From CAZEMR01 sp964513465 (GTDB taxonomy: Bacteria > Bacteroidota > Ignavibacteria > Kapaibacteriales > UBA2268): 18,810 nt of DNA. The stretch spans positions 1 through 18,810 of the forward strand of contig CAZEMR010000057.1 of NCBI GenBank assembly GCA_964513465.1, written 5' to 3'. The position numbers and the translations under genes are program-made. The notes under the pieces were generated by a model. It was given only the letters and a program-made list of their open reading frames with translations. It made no database searches and was not told the DNA's origin. Of the stretch, positions 1 to 8,600 are shown in pieces. Position 1 is the stretch's first letter; every line of letters starts with the position of its first letter.

Positions 1-13
1 GGCGAACAACAAG

Positions 14-42
14 ATGTCCGACACTTTTAAAGTGTCGGACAT
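14..42. repeat. Perfect 14-bp palindrome (hairpin A)
   Basis: The arms 14-27 and 29-42 are exact reverse complements around one central T, built on the half-site GTCCGACACTTT. It lies about 95 bp beyond the stop of the minus-strand K+ transporter gene. No T-run follows on either strand, so it does not look like a standard intrinsic terminator. It could be a dispersed palindromic repeat, an operator for a gene to the left of the window, or an mRNA 3' stabiliser. Confidence 0.75.
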
Positions 43-70
43 ATGAAGCAGTCCAGAATCTTCATATGTC
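38..70. repeat. 11-bp inverted repeat (hairpin B), overlaps A and C
   Basis: The arm at 38-48 (GACATATGAAG) is the exact reverse complement of 60-70, with an 11-nt loop. The left arm shares five bases (38-42) with the right arm of hairpin A. The right arm shares 64-70 with the left arm of hairpin C. The structures are therefore mutually exclusive in RNA. Confidence 0.7.
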
Positions 71-96
71 GATAATTTCAAATATTTTCGACATAT
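64..96. repeat. 9-bp inverted repeat (hairpin C)
   Basis: ATATGTCGA at 64-72 is the reverse complement of TCGACATAT at 88-96. The same nine bases occur a third time at 128-136, so 64-72 could pair with either copy. An imperfect dyad, 82-91 against 97-105, follows immediately. Confidence 0.6.
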
Positions 97-136
97 TCGA
101 AATATATGATGAAATTCTCGCGCTTTTTCGACATAT
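85..136. repeat. 12-bp direct repeat TTTTCGACATAT at 85-96 and 125-136
   Basis: Two exact copies of TTTTCGACATAT lie 40 bp apart. The second ends on the first base of the stop triplet (136-138, read on the minus strand) of the K+ transporter gene. Together with the inverted copy at 64-72 they make this short spacer unusually repetitive. This could be a protein-binding array or a small mobile repeat. Confidence 0.6.
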
Positions 137-1917
137 CAGCCGACCACGACTGATTCGCGCGGGAGCGAATAGCGCCTGAGGCCGCGCGGACGGAAGAAGG
201 CCATGAAGAACGACAGCACGCCGATACGCCCTACGAACATCAAAAATATTATCACATATTTGCCGCCGGTGCCGAGATGGAATGTGACGTCGCGGCTCAG
301 GCCGACCGTGCTGATTGCCGATGTGGCCTCGAATAAAAGGTCGAGCATGTCTTTGTCCGGCTCGATATGCACCAGCAGCAGCGAAGACAGCCCGAGCACC
401 ACGACTGAGGTGAGTATGACCATAAACGCGCGGTGGACGCTGGTATCCTCGATTTCGCGGTGGTATATCTCTACCTTTTCGTAGCCGCGGATGTAGTTGA
501 ATATTTTGATCACCGCGAGCGAGAATGTCGTTGTTTTAATGCCTCCGCCGGTCGAGCCGGGCGAAGCGCCTATCCACATCAGCATCATCACCATCAGCGC
601 CACCGGCCCGGTAAGCTGTGCGGTCGGGGTGGTATTGAATCCGGCGGTGCGCGACGTAATCGATAGAAACGCTGCGTGGTACATTTTCTCCCAGATTGTC
701 ATATCCATCCCGAAGCTGTTGGTATCGAGCAGGAAGAGATTGATCGTACCGCCGATTATCAGGAAGCCGGAAGCGGCGAGCACCAGTCGGCTGCCCACGC
801 TCAGCACCCGGCGGATATTATACTTCAGCGAGCCCGTCCAGGTAATCTGCGAAAGGTCCATAATTACGGCAAAGCCGAGGCCGCCGATAATTATGAGCGC
901 CATAATCGTAGTCAGAAATCCGTAATTATGCGCGACCATGGGGTTCATCAGGCTGTCCGAAAACAGCGAGAAACCGGCATTGCAGAATGCCGATACGGAA
1001 TGAAATACCGCCACCGAAAGCGCGCGGTTATCCAGCGTAAAGAGGTCGCCCGTCAGCGAATAATACAAAATTGCCGCGCCTATGGCCTCCATCAGGAACG
1101 TAAAAAGCGCGATCCGGCCGAGCAGCATCGAGACCTCGCGAACGCTCTCGCTGCTCATCATATCGCGCAGCATCAGCCGCACCTGGATGCTCAGACCGCC
1201 GCCCAGCACCGAAGCGAAAAATGTTGTCAGAGTCATTATCCCCAGTCCGCCGGCCTGGAGCAGCACAAAAATCACGGCCTGGCCGAATGCGGTGAAATCC
1301 GTCGCGGTATCGACCACGACAAGGCCGGTCACGCAAATTGCGCTGGTCGAAGTGAACAGGGCATCCACGAAGGGCAATTGCCCCTCGCCGGGGGTGGCCC
1401 GCGGCAGCATCAGCAGCAGGGTTCCGAATATGATAGCTCCGAGAAAGCTGAGCGCAAGCACCGCCCCGGGATGGATCTGCAATTTCGAGAATAAATAAAA
1501 ATAGCGCAGGGATTTCATCACAAGTGCGCCCAAAAGCGACAGCTCGAGCAGCCCTAGATAGAGCAGAGTCAGCTCGATTGCTGTCATTTCCGGGAAGAAC
1601 ACAGAAAAAATATTCAGGAAAAATTCCGGGAAAACGAGCTCAACCAGCAGCAATAAAATTATCAGAGCTTCCTTCCATCGCTCGCGTATGTGGGCGATTA
1701 TGTGGTAAGACAAAACCGCCCGGAGCACCTCCTGGATGATAAATACAGCTACGATAATATCCGTGGCCACCATTATCACACGAATTAGCCCGGAGGTCAG
1801 ATAGAACCCCGCGACCGCCACCAGGCACACAAGAGCAAGGAATCCGGCAATCGCTACGACAAGGTCGAGGTATTTCCGAATCCTTTTTTTCAGCTCTGAT
1901 AATTCCGCTGGTGTCAT
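136..1917 (-). CDS. TrkH/KtrB-family potassium transporter with extra N-terminal 4-helix domain
   Basis: Inner-membrane K+ uptake channel subunit of 593 residues. The four selectivity-filter loops of the Trk/Ktr/HKT superfamily are visible: TGL (197-199), AGF (314-316), AGF (425-427) and VGL (538-540), plus the loop GASPGSTGGGIKTT (450-463) and a helix arginine at 563. The core starts near residue 148. Before it come about 145 residues with four predicted helices, ending in a segment with K135, R138 and K145. Classical KtrB proteins (about 450 residues) lack this extension. The ATG at 1917 is 13 bp after the stop of the upstream CHAD gene, so the two are probably one transcript. No RCK-domain partner (TrkA/KtrA) is in the window. 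The family call is firm; the role of the N-terminal domain is inference. Confidence 0.93.
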   Translation of the reverse strand: MTPAELSELKKRIRKYLDLVVAIAGFLALVCLVAVAGFYLTSGLIRVIMVATDIIVAVFIIQEVLRAVLSYHIIAHIRERWKEALIILLLLVELVFPEFFLNIFSVFFPEMTAIELTLLYLGLLELSLLGALVMKSLRYFYLFSKLQIHPGAVLALSFLGAIIFGTLLLMLPRATPGEGQLPFVDALFTSTSAICVTGLVVVDTATDFTAFGQAVIFVLLQAGGLGIMTLTTFFASVLGGGLSIQVRLMLRDMMSSESVREVSMLLGRIALFTFLMEAIGAAILYYSLTGDLFTLDNRALSVAVFHSVSAFCNAGFSLFSDSLMNPMVAHNYGFLTTIMALIIIGGLGFAVIMDLSQITWTGSLKYNIRRVLSVGSRLVLAASGFLIIGGTINLFLLDTNSFGMDMTIWEKMYHAAFLSITSRTAGFNTTPTAQLTGPVALMVMMLMWIGASPGSTGGGIKTTTFSLAVIKIFNYIRGYEKVEIYHREIEDTSVHRAFMVILTSVVVLGLSSLLLVHIEPDKDMLDLLFEATSAISTVGLSRDVTFHLGTGGKYVIIFLMFVGRIGVLSFFMAFFRPRGLRRYSLPRESVVVG

Positions 1918-1930
1918 ATATATACTGCTG

Positions 1931-2797
1931 TCATAATTTCAAAATAGGGGGTGGTAATTCCCTGAATTGGCGGGCAATATTTTCGAACTGTCCGGCCTTT
2001 TCCTCGTAATCTTTTTCGAGCAGCCTCACTATTTGCGGTAAGCGGGTTATGGCCTCTGCTTCCCTTGAGTCGGCATAATCCTCGAGCGATTTGCGCAGCA
2101 CGATATTATCCTGAATTTCGCCCATAATTGTCTGTAATTTTTTAAGAAATTCATATTCATTACTTCCAAAATTAATTAATTTTGCGACATGTTCGGTCAG
2201 ATATCTGAATTTTTTAAAAGCAAGCCTTACCCTGTGGATCGATTCCGGACGGTCTGCCCTTGCTGATTCTATTCGCAGCTCAACTTTCCGCCGGGCGGCA
2301 TCGAGCGATTCATTCAGCTTATCGGCGGCGCTGTCGAGGCCTCCTCTATCGAAAGCCGCGCTCTGTTTCATTTCGAAAATAATTCCATCGAATTCTGCGG
2401 TATCGAAGGTACTCATCTTTTCGCGAAGCTCGCGTTTCATTTGGTCTTCAAGGCGATTGAGTTCGTCATAATAAACCTCGAGCTGTGGGAAATCCCACAG
2501 CATATTTTTAATCGTATTCATCTGCACCTGAACGTCGCGCAGGGGTCCGAACATCTTCAGCCGCCGCCTGATCGAGCCGGTCATTTCGGTTGCCTGCTCC
2601 GATGGGCACAGCGAATCAATCAGGCTGACGAGAGTTCTGAGCCGCCGGCTCGCCACCCGGAAGTCGTGCACCGCATCGTCGGAATAAGCCAGCCTGGATT
2701 CGATCAGCTTGCGGGTATAATCGGAATAGGAAGCGTCGAGCCGTACGAGCAGATAATCGCCTATCTTCGGTCGGGAACTGTCGTTGATTCCGTTCAT
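1931..2797 (-). CDS. CHAD-domain protein (probable polyphosphate-binding helical protein)
   Basis: CHAD domains are helical bundles rich in conserved His, Arg and Lys that bind inorganic polyphosphate. The signatures are visible: HDFRVASRRLR in the N-terminal half, IHRVRLAFKKFRYL in the second repeat, and LQTIMGEIQDN near the C-terminus. There is no signal peptide, so it is probably cytosolic. I place the start at the ATG at 2797 (288 residues) because GGGAG (2802-2806) sits just upstream; the frame stays open to a TTG at 2821. There is no CYTH or triphosphatase domain, which often accompanies CHAD. It is the first gene of a likely two-gene operon with the potassium transporter, which suggests a link between polyphosphate and counter-ion balance, but that link is inference. 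Confidence 0.88.
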   Translation of the reverse strand: MNGINDSSRPKIGDYLLVRLDASYSDYTRKLIESRLAYSDDAVHDFRVASRRLRTLVSLIDSLCPSEQATEMTGSIRRRLKMFGPLRDVQVQMNTIKNMLWDFPQLEVYYDELNRLEDQMKRELREKMSTFDTAEFDGIIFEMKQSAAFDRGGLDSAADKLNESLDAARRKVELRIESARADRPESIHRVRLAFKKFRYLTEHVAKLINFGSNEYEFLKKLQTIMGEIQDNIVLRKSLEDYADSREAEAITRLPQIVRLLEKDYEEKAGQFENIARQFRELPPPILKL

Positions 2798-2801
2798 AAT
2801 T

Positions 2802-2806
2802 CTCCC
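2802..2806 (-). promoter_or_regulatory. Ribosome binding site deciding the CHAD start
   Basis: GGGAG read on the minus strand, four bases before the ATG at 2797. It favours this ATG over the in-frame TTG at 2821, which has only AT-rich sequence before it. Confidence 0.7.
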
Positions 2807-2862
2807 ATTTGATCTATTCAATAATTTTGAAATTGATTCCGGAAAATAAATGCGGCTGAATT

Positions 2863-2893
2863 TTTAAAATTATAGAATAATGAGTTAATTTTA
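2863..2893 (+). promoter_or_regulatory. Weak Bacteroidota-type promoter candidate for the CBM9/DUF5916 gene
   Basis: TTTA at 2863-2866, a 19-bp spacer, then TAATTTTA at 2886-2893. Each box is one base off the consensus TTTG / TAnnTTTG. The spacer 2798-2931 is AT-rich and lies between divergent genes, so chance matches are likely. I could not pick a convincing promoter for the minus-strand side. Confidence 0.3.
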
Positions 2894-2931
2894 CAATTCA
2901 AAATCAAATTTATCTCAAAAATCCGAATCTT

Positions 2932-5076
2932 ATGCGATATTTAATCATAATTATTATATTACTTTTAATTCCAATTAAGCTTTTCACACAGGTCTCGATG
3001 CCCAACGAGGTCGTTGCCCAACGAGCAGATAAGCCCATCAAACTCGACGGCAGGCTCGATGAGGAGGCATGGCAGAAAGCCCAGCGCATCACCAATTTCA
3101 CCCAGCGCGAGCTGTACGAGGGCGAGCCCGCCACCGAACCCACCGAATGCGCAGTGGTCTATACCGACGATTATATATATATCGCCGCATGGTGCTGGGA
3201 GACCTCCGGCGGACGGCTTGCAGCTAAGTATATGAAGCGCGACTTCCCGTATTGGGAGGAGGACAATTTCGAAGTAATTTTCGATACATTCTTCGATAAA
3301 CGCAATGGCTATGTGTTTGTGGTCAATCCCAACGGGGCGATGGCAGATGTGCAGATCACCGACGAGGGCAAGGGCTTCAATATCGACTGGGACGGCGTCT
3401 GGGATTCGGCGGTAGAGGTCAACGAGTACGGCTGGTTCGTCGAGATTGCTATCCCCTTTTCGACTCTGAAATTTCCCGAAAAATCCACCCATGTATGGGG
3501 AGTGAATTTCGAGCGCAATATCCGCCGCAAACAGGAACAGCTCTTCTGGCAGGGCTGGTCGCGCAATTATGATTTCGAACATGTTTCGCACGCTGGCACC
3601 ATGCTCGGACTCGAGAATATCGAGGGCAGCGAGGACTTCGAATTCAAGCCCTATATCACCGCAGGCGGCGAGCTTGGCCGCAATTCCGAAAAGGGCATTG
3701 CCGACATCGGCGGGGATTTTAATTATCTGATGTCGCCGACTATGAAGCTTAGCCTGACCGCCAATACGGACTTTGCGCAGGTGGAGTCCGACCGCGCCCA
3801 GATCAATCTGAGCCGTTTCTCGCTGTATTTCCCCGAAAAGCGGGATTTTTTTCTCGAGGGGCGGCATCTCTTCGAAATGGATATGAGCTATGGCACCGAT
3901 ATGTTTTATACGCGCACAATCGGGCTTCACAAGGGCGAGGCTGTGCCGATAATCGGCGGGGCGCGACTGGTCGGCAAAACAGGCAATTCGAATATCGGCG
4001 CGATGTCGCTGCAGACCGCCGCTAAGCGAGACCTTCCGACCACCAACCACACCGTGCTCCGAATAAAGCAGGACGTGCTGGATAAGTCCTACGTCGGCGC
4101 GCTTATCACCTCCAAAAACAGCGCAGATCATTATAATCACGGCATTGCCCTCGATGCGGCTTATTATACGGCAAAATTTCTCGGCGATAAAAATCTTGTC
4201 GTCCAGTGGCAGGGCGGCCAGACGCATACAAAGGACTCCATCGGCGGCGACAATATCGCTTCGCGCCTGCTTATCAGTTACCCGAATGATATATTCGAGG
4301 CCGAGCTGATACTCCAGACCGTAGGCGAACGGTTCAATCCCGAGATGGGCTTTCTGCGCCGCAGGAATTATAATTCGCTGGCGGGAAATTTCAGCTATAA
4401 CCCGCGGCCGGACTTTATCCCCGGCGTGGTGCAGATCAACATAGAGCCCGCGGATGTTCAATACTTCTGGGATAAAAATACAGGCGCACCGCAGTCCATA
4501 TATATAATATCCTCGCCGCTGGGCATCGAAACCTCAGGCGGCGACGTCGTGGAATTCGAGATGTCACGCAATTACGATCTGCTCGACCGGGACTTCGAAT
4601 TGCACGAGGGCGCAGCCATCAGCGAGGGCGGCCACTGGTGGGATCGCTACGGCATTCGGCTGACCAGCTTCCGGGGGCGCCGCTTCACGGTTGATGCGGG
4701 CATCTGGGGCGGAGGCTATTACTCCGGCAATCTTACCACGTATTATGCCTCCGGAATGGTCAATATCAATCGCCATCTGAATGTGGCCGCGGATTTCGAA
4801 ACGAATATCGGCCGCTTCGGGAGCGCGGAATTCACCACTCACGAGATTGGCGGCCGAGTTGAGTATTCATACAGCCCGAAGCTGCACACAAGCTTTTTCG
4901 GGCAATGGAACAACCAGGACCGCGAGGCCCTGCTCAATTTCCGGCTTAACTGGATACCCAGCCCGGGCAGCGACCTCTATATTGTGGTTAATCAGCGGAT
5001 ATCATCGACCGGCGGGGCGATCAGCTTGCTGAATACGACGATATTGAGTAAATTTGTCTGGCGACTGGGATTTTGA
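2932..5076 (+). CDS. CBM9-like / DUF5916 outer-membrane protein
   Basis: A protein of 714 residues. It has a hydrophobic signal sequence (about 1-20, ending LFTQ). A carbohydrate-binding family-9-like domain follows (about 33-215), with the typical opening IKLDGRLDEEAW and a later VNPNGAMAD segment. The rest (about 230-714) matches the DUF5916 pattern, including NLSRFSLYFPEKRDFFLEG. It is beta-rich and ends in an aromatic residue (WRLGF), as expected for an outer-membrane beta-barrel. This architecture is common in Bacteroidota and relatives; its substrate is not established, though a role in sugar or polymer binding or uptake is often assumed. There is no clear Shine-Dalgarno before the ATG at 2932. 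The small membrane protein starts 17 bp downstream. Confidence 0.9.
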   Translation: MRYLIIIIILLLIPIKLFTQVSMPNEVVAQRADKPIKLDGRLDEEAWQKAQRITNFTQRELYEGEPATEPTECAVVYTDDYIYIAAWCWETSGGRLAAKYMKRDFPYWEEDNFEVIFDTFFDKRNGYVFVVNPNGAMADVQITDEGKGFNIDWDGVWDSAVEVNEYGWFVEIAIPFSTLKFPEKSTHVWGVNFERNIRRKQEQLFWQGWSRNYDFEHVSHAGTMLGLENIEGSEDFEFKPYITAGGELGRNSEKGIADIGGDFNYLMSPTMKLSLTANTDFAQVESDRAQINLSRFSLYFPEKRDFFLEGRHLFEMDMSYGTDMFYTRTIGLHKGEAVPIIGGARLVGKTGNSNIGAMSLQTAAKRDLPTTNHTVLRIKQDVLDKSYVGALITSKNSADHYNHGIALDAAYYTAKFLGDKNLVVQWQGGQTHTKDSIGGDNIASRLLISYPNDIFEAELILQTVGERFNPEMGFLRRRNYNSLAGNFSYNPRPDFIPGVVQINIEPADVQYFWDKNTGAPQSIYIISSPLGIETSGGDVVEFEMSRNYDLLDRDFELHEGAAISEGGHWWDRYGIRLTSFRGRRFTVDAGIWGGGYYSGNLTTYYASGMVNINRHLNVAADFETNIGRFGSAEFTTHEIGGRVEYSYSPKLHTSFFGQWNNQDREALLNFRLNWIPSPGSDLYIVVNQRISSTGGAISLLNTTILSKFVWRLGF

Positions 5077-5093
5077 TTTTACAGGAATATATT

Positions 5094-5549
5094 ATGACAT
5101 TTCATTTTTTGATCAAATATTATCTGCCAAAGCATCTTATCATCTTTGTCGGGATTTATATCGTATATATAATAATTGATTATACGATTTTCTCGTCGCT
5201 GGGATGGATCGAAACAATCAAGGATGCCGATTTTCTGGCTATCTTCTTTCCTTTGATTGATATTTATAATAATCGCAAACCGCTGCTTAAAGAATATTTC
5301 GCAAAATATCCGGCCAGCAAATCCAAATTCCATTTGTCAATAATCCCATTTCTTATTTTAATTGCACTGGTTTTTCTCGCAATCTTTATGCTGATTTCCT
5401 CGCTCTTGCCCACGCATCCGATGGCCTTCGATTATCAGGAAATTGTGCGGAATCTTGTCCAGATTGTCCCGGTCGGCATTATATCAATTCTCATTTATAA
5501 TCATTTTGTATATAAATTTTTGAAAAATCAGGGATTGGTAGAAAATTAA
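5094..5549 (+). CDS. Small three-helix membrane protein, function unknown
   Basis: I do not recognise the family. I use the ATG at 5094 (151 residues) because AGGA lies at 5083-5086; the frame also reads from a TTG at 5073 that overlaps the previous stop. Three hydrophobic segments are visible at about 13-35, 83-106 and 124-145, with a charged loop (residues about 60-80) between the first two, and the protein ends in a short polar tail. It is markedly richer in A and T than its neighbours, partly because of hydrophobic codons. It probably shares a transcript with the outer-membrane protein in front of it. Confidence 0.7.
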   Translation: MTFHFLIKYYLPKHLIIFVGIYIVYIIIDYTIFSSLGWIETIKDADFLAIFFPLIDIYNNRKPLLKEYFAKYPASKSKFHLSIIPFLILIALVFLAIFMLISSLLPTHPMAFDYQEIVRNLVQIVPVGIISILIYNHFVYKFLKNQGLVEN

Positions 5550-5575
5550 GCAGTATTTGAGAACATAACATTCCG

Positions 5576-5607
5576 TTTGCACACCAGCGCGGGATTTGAT
5601 ATATTTA
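5576..5607 (+). promoter_or_regulatory. Bacteroidota-type promoter candidate for the acyl-CoA-synthetase/GNAT gene
   Basis: TTTG at 5576-5579, a 20-bp spacer, then TATATTTA at 5600-5607, which differs from TAnnTTTG only in the last base. It lies about 35 bp upstream of the ATG at 5642, giving a short leader. It suggests the large gene is transcribed separately from the small membrane protein upstream. Confidence 0.5.
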
Positions 5608-5641
5608 GCCAAAACATTTCCACATTAATTCATTGAAACTC

Positions 5642-8600
5642 ATGCCCGAAGATATTTCACGGCTCGGCTCATTGCTCGCCGAGTGGATTTATACGACTGC
5701 GCCCGGGCGCCCTGCTCTGGCTCAGAATATCCTTGGCTCAGCGCAGAGCCTCGCTCAGGAAAACGCTTTCGATCACAGAAACAAAGACACATGGCGACGG
5801 TTTCTCGACCTGACCGGCCGGCCGGATTTCCTATCCGCGCTTTCGGACGCCAACGCCCGCAACGACTGGGCAGAAACGGTATTTGTGATTATCCGAAATA
5901 TTAATTACAACACGCGCGAGATGTTCGACCGCGCCGCCGCCGATAACCCCGGGCAGATTTTGTTCCAGGATATGTCCGCCTCGACGCCGTTGGTATGGTC
6001 ATACGAGCAAACCCGGCGGCATGTGCGCGAGATCGCCGCGGTGATGTACTCCATGCGGCCGGAATCGCCGCGAGTAGCTATATGGTCGGAGAATTCCGTG
6101 GAGAGCGCTTCGTGCGATATCGCCTGCCTGTGCTATGATATCCTCGTCAGCCCGCTGAACACTCATTTTGGCGAAAGCGAGCTGGAGGAAATATTCCGGA
6201 TGCTGGATATTAATATTGTCGTCGCCGACACGGCCGACCGAATGAAGAAATTGCTCAAGCTCCGCAACGAAAGCGGCCTGGATTTCGATATACTCACCAC
6301 TGCGCGCATCCCGACAGATGCCGATGATGTTTATTTTCTGGGTGAATTATGCAAAAAAATGGGCATCGACGAGATCGCAGAAATACTCTCACGGCGGCGA
6401 CAGATGCCGATCGACGAAGTCTGCACCGTGATGTTCACCTCGGGCAGCACCGGCAGGCCAAAGGGTATTTCATTTTCGCAGTATAATCTTATAACCAAGC
6501 GGTTTGCGCGGGCGGCAGCGGTGCCGCAGGTCGGCGAGAACGAGGTAATGCTATGCTATCTGCCATTGTTCCATACTTTCGGGCGCTATCTGGAGATGAT
6601 GGGCGCAATATTCTGGCGCGCGACATACGTAATGGCAGGCAACCCATCGGCGGAAACTCTGCTGGAGCTGTTCCCGAAGGTCAACCCGACGATTTTCATC
6701 AGCATACCTCTGCGCTGGGCCCAGCTTTATGATCGGGCAATCGAAAAAATGGATACATCCGCAGACGAATCCACGCAGCTCAGGCAACTGCGCTTGGTGG
6801 TCGGCGGCCGCCTGAAGTGGGGACTTTCTGCGGCGGGCTATCTAGATCCAAGGGTATTCAATTTTTTTGAAAAAAATAATATATATATATGCAGCGGGTT
6901 CGGGATGACCGAAGCCACCGGCGGGATTACGATGACTCCGCCCGGCGCATATATCGACAACACCAATGGCATACCACTGCCGGGCATCTATGTCGAGCTC
7001 GGCGAAATGGGCGAAATGCAGCTTCGCGGGCATTATCTTGCGAGGTATTACGAGGACTCCCCGATCGGCAGCCGGATCCCCTTTCCGGAATCCGCCGAGG
7101 CCGACTGGAAGCTCGCGACCGGCGATATTTTCCGGAGGCTCGGAAATGGCTATTACGAAATAATCGATCGAATCAAAGATATTTATAAAAATAATAAGGG
7201 GCAGACTATTGCGCCGCAGCGCGTCGAGAAGAAATTCCTGAACGTCCCCGGGATCAAGCGCACCTTCCTTGTCGGCGACGGCAGGCCATATAATGTGCTG
7301 TTTATAGTGCCGGATTATGACGATGTCGTGCTCCGCGCATACGAGGGGCCGGACAATATTCGTGAATATTTCCATCAAATTACTAATTCCGCGAACAGCG
7401 ATCTGGCGCCTTATGAGCGGGTTATAAATTTCACTCTGCTCGATCGGGATTTTTCGGTCGATCATGACGAGCTAACCGCAAAGGGCAGCTATAAACGGAA
7501 GAATATCGAGCATAATTTCCGTGAAATGATTGATAAATTGTATGAAAAGGATCATGCTGAGCTAAGCGTCGCGGGCCTGCGCATTATCATTCCGCGCTGG
7601 CTGTTCCGGGATATGGGCATTCTCGAGGACGACCTCGTCGCTGCGCCGGGCGGGATATTCAATAAATCCGACAACAGCTTTTTGAAAATTACCCAAAATT
7701 CAAAATCCCATACATATATAATCGGGCATTTGGAATACACACTCGCCGCGCACGAGTTCAATCTCGGCACATTTGCGCGTCAGCCGCGGCTATGGGCGGG
7801 CAATCCTTCGCTTGCGGCGTTTTGTCCGTGCAAAGAAGGCTGGGATACCCGTACCGATGGCATAAACACGCTCGTTCTGCTGCCGCTTGATCGCGACACA
7901 GACGTCGCCGGATTCCAGCCAAACGTGCGCTCGGTCCGCAGCCAGCAGCTCATTACGGTCAACGAGCTTCTGACGGCGGCGCTGTTTATGGATGCTCCGC
8001 TTGCCCGGGCAGCTATCGAAAAGCTGGAGGATTACCTCGGCGAATCAGGCCCGCGGATTGTGGATATTATCCGTAGCCGCATTCAGGCGCTGGCGCGGCA
8101 TCCGGAGGAAGACATTCGCTGCATGGCGTATCGGGTGCTGCTGCTGGACGACCCCGACCCGGACTATAGCTCTGCTTTCCCGGCATTTATCAAAAGCGGC
8201 CTGACTTTTCTGAATGAGCGTTCGGTCGGCGAAATTGCCGCCAACAAGCTCGAGCGGCGAAGGCTGGAGGCACTGCGCCAGCGGCTTTATTCTTACCGCA
8301 CGCAGCTCGACTGGCCGGCAAGCGATATTACCAATAAACAATTCGAGAAAATTTTCCGGCTTCTGGTCAATTTCGCCACCAATAATCCCGAATATTATAA
8401 TTCAGTGCGCGCCGAGCTGGCAAGCTGGATATTGCACCGCGCCGATCCATTGCTCAGCGAATCCGCCGAAAAATATTTCACGGAATTATATCTGACTTAT
8501 GAGAACGGCCTCGAAAACCGCTCGCCGAAATATTCCCGCAGCGAGTGGGACCGCTGCCTTGTGTTCGAGGATGGGCTTTCGGATACCGAGATCACTCGTA

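Noticed and set aside
14..42. Hairpin A as a Rho-independent terminator of the K+ transporter operon
   Set aside because: There is no T-run after the stem on either strand, so I list it as a repeat of unknown role.
676..1494. 272-residue plus-strand open frame opposite the K+ transporter
   Set aside because: Its translation is rich in His, Arg and Gln with low-complexity character, typical of an antisense shadow. The minus-strand frame has all four K+ filter loops.
2798..2821. TTG start extending the CHAD protein by eight residues
   Set aside because: The ATG at 2797 has a GGGAG ribosome site at a good distance; the TTG has none.
2965..4461. 498-residue open frame on the minus strand opposite the CBM9/DUF5916 gene
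   Set aside because: It is the antisense of a gene with clear domains, signal peptide and family motifs. Its translation has no recognisable domain and is a by-product of codon bias.
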